The translations under genes were made by a program, and so were the position numbers. The notes beneath the pieces were generated by a model that was not told the DNA's origin, did not search any database, and was given only the letters and a program-made list of their open reading frames with translations. Below are positions 63,848 through 64,000 of a stretch of 64,000 nt of DNA, one piece after another. Location of the stretch: positions 1,364,001 to 1,428,000 of the forward strand of contig NZ_CP181045.1 in assembly GCF_047795645.1 (NCBI RefSeq), written 5' to 3'. The number at the start of each line of letters is the position of its first letter. Positions within the stretch are counted from its first letter, which is position 1. The stretch is from Salipaludibacillus sp047795645. Its GTDB lineage: Bacteria; Bacillota; Bacilli; Bacillales; Salisediminibacteriaceae.

Positions 63848-64000
63848 TTATGCTGAAAATATGACCCTCTTTGCACAAAACTCGTGTGGTATGCTGAAAT
63901 CCTGCCTCCCTTTGCACAAAACTCGAGCGTTATGCTGAAATCCTGCCTCTCTTTGCACAAAACTCGAGTCTTATGCTGAAATCCTGCCTCCCTTTGCACA
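63848..64000. repeat. 41-bp tandem repeat, runs off right edge
   Basis: ATGCTGAA recurs at 63850, 63891, 63932 and 63973, exactly 41 bp apart. Consensus includes ATCCTGCCTCCCTTTGCACA and AAACTCGAG. The number of copies beyond the window is unknown. Confidence 0.9.

Noticed and set aside
63848..64000. CRISPR array
   Set aside because: The whole 41-bp unit repeats with no unique spacers, and no cas gene is nearby.

Overview
The window looks like the chromosome of a low-GC, spore-forming Bacillaceae, probably an alkaliphilic or halotolerant Bacillus relative. The evidence is the strong AAGGAGG ribosome sites, an SspP-like spore protein beside aconitase (as in Bacillus subtilis), class IV-type PhaR/PhaC, a PrsA-like foldase and Bacillus-type intergenic repeats. 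What sets it apart is selenocysteine (Sec) decoding. selA (2236-3666), a Sec-containing selD (4692-5756), selB (10231-12132) and the Sec tRNA gene selC (56228-56324) are all present. Two genes carry an in-frame UGA read as Sec: selD (Sec21) and a small SelW/Rdx-type protein (4322-4570, motif CMQU). They are divergently transcribed from overlapping promoters, and each has a short hairpin with a GU-starting loop just after the UGA.

1-18.3 kb is mostly housekeeping: aconitase, spore protein, the sel genes, a LysR regulator, a MerR/ABC-2 export operon with a textbook MerR promoter, selB, a PadR/HAAS/DUF4173 group, a TetR gene with a tandem operator, a VOC protein and a lipoprotein. 18.3-36 kb is a mobile, decaying accessory region. 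It holds an IS21 element, two nearly identical inverted IS3 copies (26396-27617 and 34823-36044) bracketing about 7.2 kb, an IS110 element with a nonsense codon, a group II intron fragment, an orphan T-box leader and several pseudogenes. A series of single minus-strand genes (GNAT, serine hydrolase, small membrane proteins, an arylamine N-acetyltransferase-like protein, DUF4269, HD hydrolase) lies here, each followed by a short CTAACG...CCCGTTAG dyad. This cassette-like arrangement is the least explained structure in the window.

36-48.5 kb carries an M48 protease, a broken RelE-type toxin with its antitoxin, a homocysteine methyltransferase-like gene, a LysR gene, a lipoprotein, and a phage-type replication module (DnaD-like, G39P-like, DnaB) with decayed duplicate pieces of the same module near 37.7 and 38.7 kb. 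An aspartyl-protease pair follows. GGGACA/GGGACGG-type dispersed repeats are scattered from 38 to 56 kb.

48.8-64 kb begins with a 1583-residue sortase-anchored surface protein of repeated beta-sandwich domains, divergent from an AraC regulator. It continues with selC, a methyltransferase, a BAAT-like acyltransferase/hydrolase, a cytochrome P450, phaR-phaC and a PrsA-like foldase, and ends in a 41-bp tandem repeat that runs off the right edge. The Sec genes form one functional set despite being split over 54 kb: SelD makes selenophosphate, SelA charges tRNA-Sec, SelB delivers it to the SECIS hairpins, and SelD and the SelW-like protein are the products visible here.
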